From positions 1,341,549 to 1,405,548 of the forward strand of contig JALOBK010000001.1 in NCBI GenBank assembly GCA_023228325.1: a stretch of 64,000 nt of DNA, written 5' to 3'. The notes beneath the pieces are model-generated. The model searched no databases. It saw only the letters and a program-made list of their open reading frames with translations, and was not told the origin of the DNA. The DNA comes from a bacterium. GTDB taxonomy: Bacteria > Auribacterota > UBA6266. The translations under genes were made by a program, and so were the position numbers. Shown here in pieces: positions 61,508-64,000 of this stretch; positions within the stretch are counted from its first letter, which is position 1; every line of letters starts with the position of its first letter.

Positions 61508-62636
61508 TAAAGAGGGAAAACATATTGCCGTTATAGGGATAAAGGGCTATCCTCCGAAGGCAGGAGTAGATTTTGTCGCAGATGAAATTATCCGGAGTTC
61601 TTTAAACAGCGGTTTTAAAATTACGGTTTACGGAAAGAGAAGCTGCTGTAACCCGGATTATAAAAGGGAAAACCTTGAAATTATCCCTGTCTGGGATATG
61701 AAAGGGAAACATCTCAGCGCTTTTTCATACGGTCTTTTTTCCGCGCTGCATGCTCTCTTTTTCGGTGATTTCGGCCTTATCCATTTGCATTGCGCGGATT
61801 ACGGCTACATTGTCCCCTTACTCAGGTTAAGGTTCAGGGTATTGAGCACATCTCACGGCGCGGAATATAATCGTGACAAGTGGAACTTTCTTGCTAAAGC
61901 ATTCTTCAGGGTCGTGGAGAGGCCTTTTATTAAGTATTCCAATATCTGCACATGTGTTTCAAGGAAACTCAGTGAATATTACAGGGAGAAATACAGGAAG
62001 AAAGTCCTGTTTGTGCCTAATAGAATAGATTTTGAAAGCATGGACCGCATCAAACATTTGCTGGACGGGAGAAAATGCAGGGAATACGGTTTAGAGCCCG
62101 GAAGGTACATTCTTTTTTGCGCCGGCAGGATAATTCCGAGCAAGGGTTGTGATATCCTGCTTAAAGCCGGTAAAAGTTTTGAGACGGACGTGCCTGTTGT
62201 AATAATCGGCAACATTAAGGACAGGTATTACAGGAAATACCTGATGCAGTTAAAGAGGGATAATACGGTTTTTATCGATGCAATCGAGGACCGCAGGACG
62301 CTATTTGATATTATAAGGCATTGCCGGTTTTTCGTATTTCCTTCGACTTATGAGGCTATGTCTATGATGCTGCTTGAAGCGGCGGCGCTCGGCAGGGGTA
62401 TCGTCTGCAGCAATATCCCCGAGAATGTCGATGCCATAGGCGAGAACGCCCTGTTTTTCAATGCCGGTTTTATAAGCGACCTGGCCGAAAAACTGAAGTA
62501 CGCGCTGGAAAATCCCGGCGAAATGGATAAACTGGGTAAAAAAGGGTGCGACTGGGTCAGGGAAAACAGAAACTGGGAAAAATTCGCTCTCACATATATA
62601 GATTTATATCGCGAATTGATGGAATCGGAGAGATGA
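61488..62636 (+). CDS. Glycosyltransferase, GT4-like
   Basis: 382 residues from GTG 61488. A GTG three codons later (61497) has better spacing from the GGGGGA site at 61481, so the true start may be there. AVIGIKGYPPKAGVDFVADE is the N-terminal loop, IHLHCADYGYIVPLLRL and STSHGAEYNRDKW follow, and FCAGRIIPSKGCDILLKAGK and STYEAMSMMLLEAAALGRGI form the nucleotide-sugar site. ATGA overlap with the TylF-like gene. Confidence 0.88.
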   Translation: MFSVRNNKEGKHIAVIGIKGYPPKAGVDFVADEIIRSSLNSGFKITVYGKRSCCNPDYKRENLEIIPVWDMKGKHLSAFSYGLFSALHALFFGDFGLIHLHCADYGYIVPLLRLRFRVLSTSHGAEYNRDKWNFLAKAFFRVVERPFIKYSNICTCVSRKLSEYYREKYRKKVLFVPNRIDFESMDRIKHLLDGRKCREYGLEPGRYILFCAGRIIPSKGCDILLKAGKSFETDVPVVIIGNIKDRYYRKYLMQLKRDNTVFIDAIEDRRTLFDIIRHCRFFVFPSTYEAMSMMLLEAAALGRGIVCSNIPENVDAIGENALFFNAGFISDLAEKLKYALENPGEMDKLGKKGCDWVRENRNWEKFALTYIDLYRELMESER

Positions 62637-63457
62637 AAAATATTTTACGCAGGCTAATACGCGGTAAACCGGAGAAAGACGGTTATATTTACCTGAAACA
62701 GAGATTTCTGGAGAACGGAATATCTGCGCGGGATACAAACATCAGGAAAGACATAGCGAAAAAATTTGAGATAATAGATAAAAATATCCGCTCGGCTACA
62801 ACACCTGTTGACGGATTATTCCTTGCCGAATTCGTCCTTTCAGTGAAAGCGGACGGGGAGATGGTGGAATGCGGCACTTATGCCGGGGCGAGCGCGGCCA
62901 AACTTTCAGTCCTTGCGGGGCTTACCGGCAGGAGACTTTATATTTTTGACAGTTTTGAAGGCCTGCCGGAGGCCGATGAAACGAATATAACCGATTTTCA
63001 CGCGAGAAGAAGCGCCAAATGGGTTACACCATGGAAAAAAGGAAGATATAGCGGCGATATCGAAGAAGTTAAATCAAATATATCAAAGTACGGCAGTATC
63101 AAAACCTGTATTTTTAAAAAGGGATTTTTCAGCGATACGCTGAACGGGATAAACCTTCCCGAAAAAATCGCCCTGTCGTTTGTGGATGTCGATATAGCTT
63201 CTTCCGCCAAAGTGTGCATTGCTTCGATTTGGCCTAGGATAACGCCCGGCGGAGTCTATGTTTCCCACGATGTCGCTTATCTGAAAGTTTTAGAGTCTAT
63301 TTTAGATAAAAATTTATGGGAATCGGTATTCCATGAGTTTCCGCCTGTTTTATTCGGCGCCGGATTCGGGTTGTGCGATAGCGCTCCTCATATGGGATTT
63401 TTTGTGAAAGAGAATGGAGACCCTGGGTATATAAAAAGTTTAACAATTGATAAATAG
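62633..63457 (+). CDS. TylF/MycF-type macrocin O-methyltransferase-like protein
   Basis: 274 residues from ATG 62633, which overlaps the previous stop by ATGA; a longer frame upstream only runs through that gene. MVECGTYAGASAAKLSVLAG is the SAM-binding motif I, LYIFDSFEGLPEADE is the hallmark of the TylF family, then IALSFVDVDIASSAKVCIAS (metal-binding aspartates) and ITPGGVYVSHDVAY. Relatives methylate sugar hydroxyls in antibiotics and surface glycans. Likely tailors a sugar of the polymer. Confidence 0.88.
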   Translation: MKNILRRLIRGKPEKDGYIYLKQRFLENGISARDTNIRKDIAKKFEIIDKNIRSATTPVDGLFLAEFVLSVKADGEMVECGTYAGASAAKLSVLAGLTGRRLYIFDSFEGLPEADETNITDFHARRSAKWVTPWKKGRYSGDIEEVKSNISKYGSIKTCIFKKGFFSDTLNGINLPEKIALSFVDVDIASSAKVCIASIWPRITPGGVYVSHDVAYLKVLESILDKNLWESVFHEFPPVLFGAGFGLCDSAPHMGFFVKENGDPGYIKSLTIDK

Positions 63458-63468
63458 CGGGTTATAGA

Positions 63469-64000
63469 ATGGGTAATTTCTGGTTTGGCGAAAATAATGA
63501 AAGAGAATTATTATCGCTGGCAATTGCCGGCGATCTGAGTATTACGGCGGAGTCTCAAAAATTAATATCAGGCCGGGGTTGCCTCAGTAATGTTGATAAG
63601 GCAATAACGAGTTATTTTAAAGAGAGCGACTATACGATTGTAAACCTTGAAAATCCGATATGCGGTAAAGGAATGCCGATAAAAAAAACCGGACCCAGTC
63701 TGAGATCCGAACAAGGGCTGGGGCTTTTTCTTAAAAACATGGGAATCGATGCGGTCAATTTGTCCAACAACCATATAATGGATTTTGGATGGGATGGTTT
63801 GAATCAAACCATAAAAGAACTTAATCAAAATAAAATAGGTTGTTTTGGGGCCGGCAGGGATAAAAACGAAGCTGCACAGGCATATTTTTTTGAAGGGAAC
63901 GGGATAAAAGTCGCCCTTTTGGGGTTTGCCGAGGCGGAATTTGCGCGCGCGGAGTACGATAAAGCAGGCGCTGCCCCTCTTGAAATGCCGGATAACTATA
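63469..64000 (+). CDS. CapA family protein (PGA_cap metallophosphatase-like), 3'-truncated by window edge
   Basis: The frame opens at ATG 63469 and has no stop before 64000, giving 177 codons. It reads LAIAGDLSIT near the start (metal-binding Asp), YTIVNLENPICGKG, KKTGPSLRSE and NLSNNHIMDFGWDGLNQTI (Asn-His of the active site). Then come GCFGAGRDKNEAAQAYF and IKVALLGFAEAEF. These are the conserved CapA/YwtB motifs in order. CapA proteins are needed for poly-gamma-glutamate capsule in bacilli but occur widely in glycan loci with unknown activity. The C-terminal half lies outside the window. Confidence 0.85.
   Translation, partial: MGNFWFGENNERELLSLAIAGDLSITAESQKLISGRGCLSNVDKAITSYFKESDYTIVNLENPICGKGMPIKKTGPSLRSEQGLGLFLKNMGIDAVNLSNNHIMDFGWDGLNQTIKELNQNKIGCFGAGRDKNEAAQAYFFEGNGIKVALLGFAEAEFARAEYDKAGAAPLEMPDNY

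Noticed and set aside
62546..62632. Longer form of the TylF-like methyltransferase
   Set aside because: The extension lies wholly in the preceding glycosyltransferase gene, while ATG 62633 forms a normal ATGA overlap.
37822..64000. Whole surface-polymer locus as a recently acquired island next to tRNA-Ala
   Set aside because: No integrase, no duplicated tRNA end, and codon and base usage look like the housekeeping genes; the tRNA 3' end points away from the locus.

Overview
The window reads as a stretch of the chromosome of a Gram-negative, probably free-living and uncultured bacterium. The evidence for two membranes is direct: an outer-membrane beta-barrel, a Wza-like exporter, tandem SurA/PpiC-type periplasmic chaperones and an exosortase. 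Base composition is moderately AT-rich, genes are tightly packed with many ATGA overlaps, and the encoded enzymes (UvrA, Mfd, GatCAB, AccD, glycolysis) are ordinary bacterial ones. The twin-domain nucleoside diphosphate kinase, gap-pgk-tpiA-secG operon, exosortase locus and abundant palindromic intergenic repeats fit candidate phyla around Omnitrophota. That placement is an inference from gene content, not something the sequence proves.

Layout. 1-2600: 3' part of uvrA. 2605-3606 (minus): a two-TM/RCK potassium channel with a leaderless-type promoter and a strongly SD-led internal start. 3736-7845: an operon of a triple-discoidin secreted protein, an unknown secreted protein, a CPBP protease, a ComF-type phosphoribosyltransferase and another unknown. 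7959-11503: gap-pgk-tpiA-secG with promoter and terminator. 11564-17057: a five-gene peptide (Opp/Dpp) ABC transporter. 17068-18692 (minus): a HAMP membrane protein and a PDZ/TPR protein. 18908-34267: a long co-directional housekeeping run (DUF5679 zinc protein, twin NDK, aminotransferase, mfd, two parvulin/SurA proteins, pdxA, rsmA, gatCAB, accD, folC). 34269-35150 (minus): Ppx/GppA. 35372-37219: a KefB-type antiporter. 37220-37821: a repeat-rich gap with tRNA-Ala(CGC).

37822-64000 is a single-strand extracellular polysaccharide locus. It starts with a secreted caspase-fold-like protein, a GT-C mannosyltransferase-like protein, exosortase, EpsI, a FecR-domain protein and an outer-membrane barrel, then a terminator hairpin. 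After it come a Wzc-type tyrosine kinase, a Wza-type exporter, two O-antigen ligase/polymerase-like proteins, an epimerase, a deacetylase-like protein, a flippase, methyltransferases, a CapK-like adenylate-forming enzyme, four GT4-type glycosyltransferases, a radical SAM protein and a truncated CapA protein. Together these would assemble, flip, polymerise, export and decorate a surface polymer, with the exosortase sorting proteins to the same surface.

The signals most worth following are: (i) the potassium channel gene, which appears built to make both full-length channel and free RCK domain; (ii) a family of about 110-bp palindromic repeats with ACAGAT-rich arms, three copies, each sitting between co-directional genes; (iii) an 81-bp three-hairpin cloverleaf-shaped element abutting the CCA end of tRNA-Ala; (iv) a palindrome splitting gatA from gatB; (v) the twin NDK with one dead-looking domain; (vi) the exosortase locus with no recognisable PEP-CTERM substrate and a caspase-like protein lacking the usual catalytic residues.
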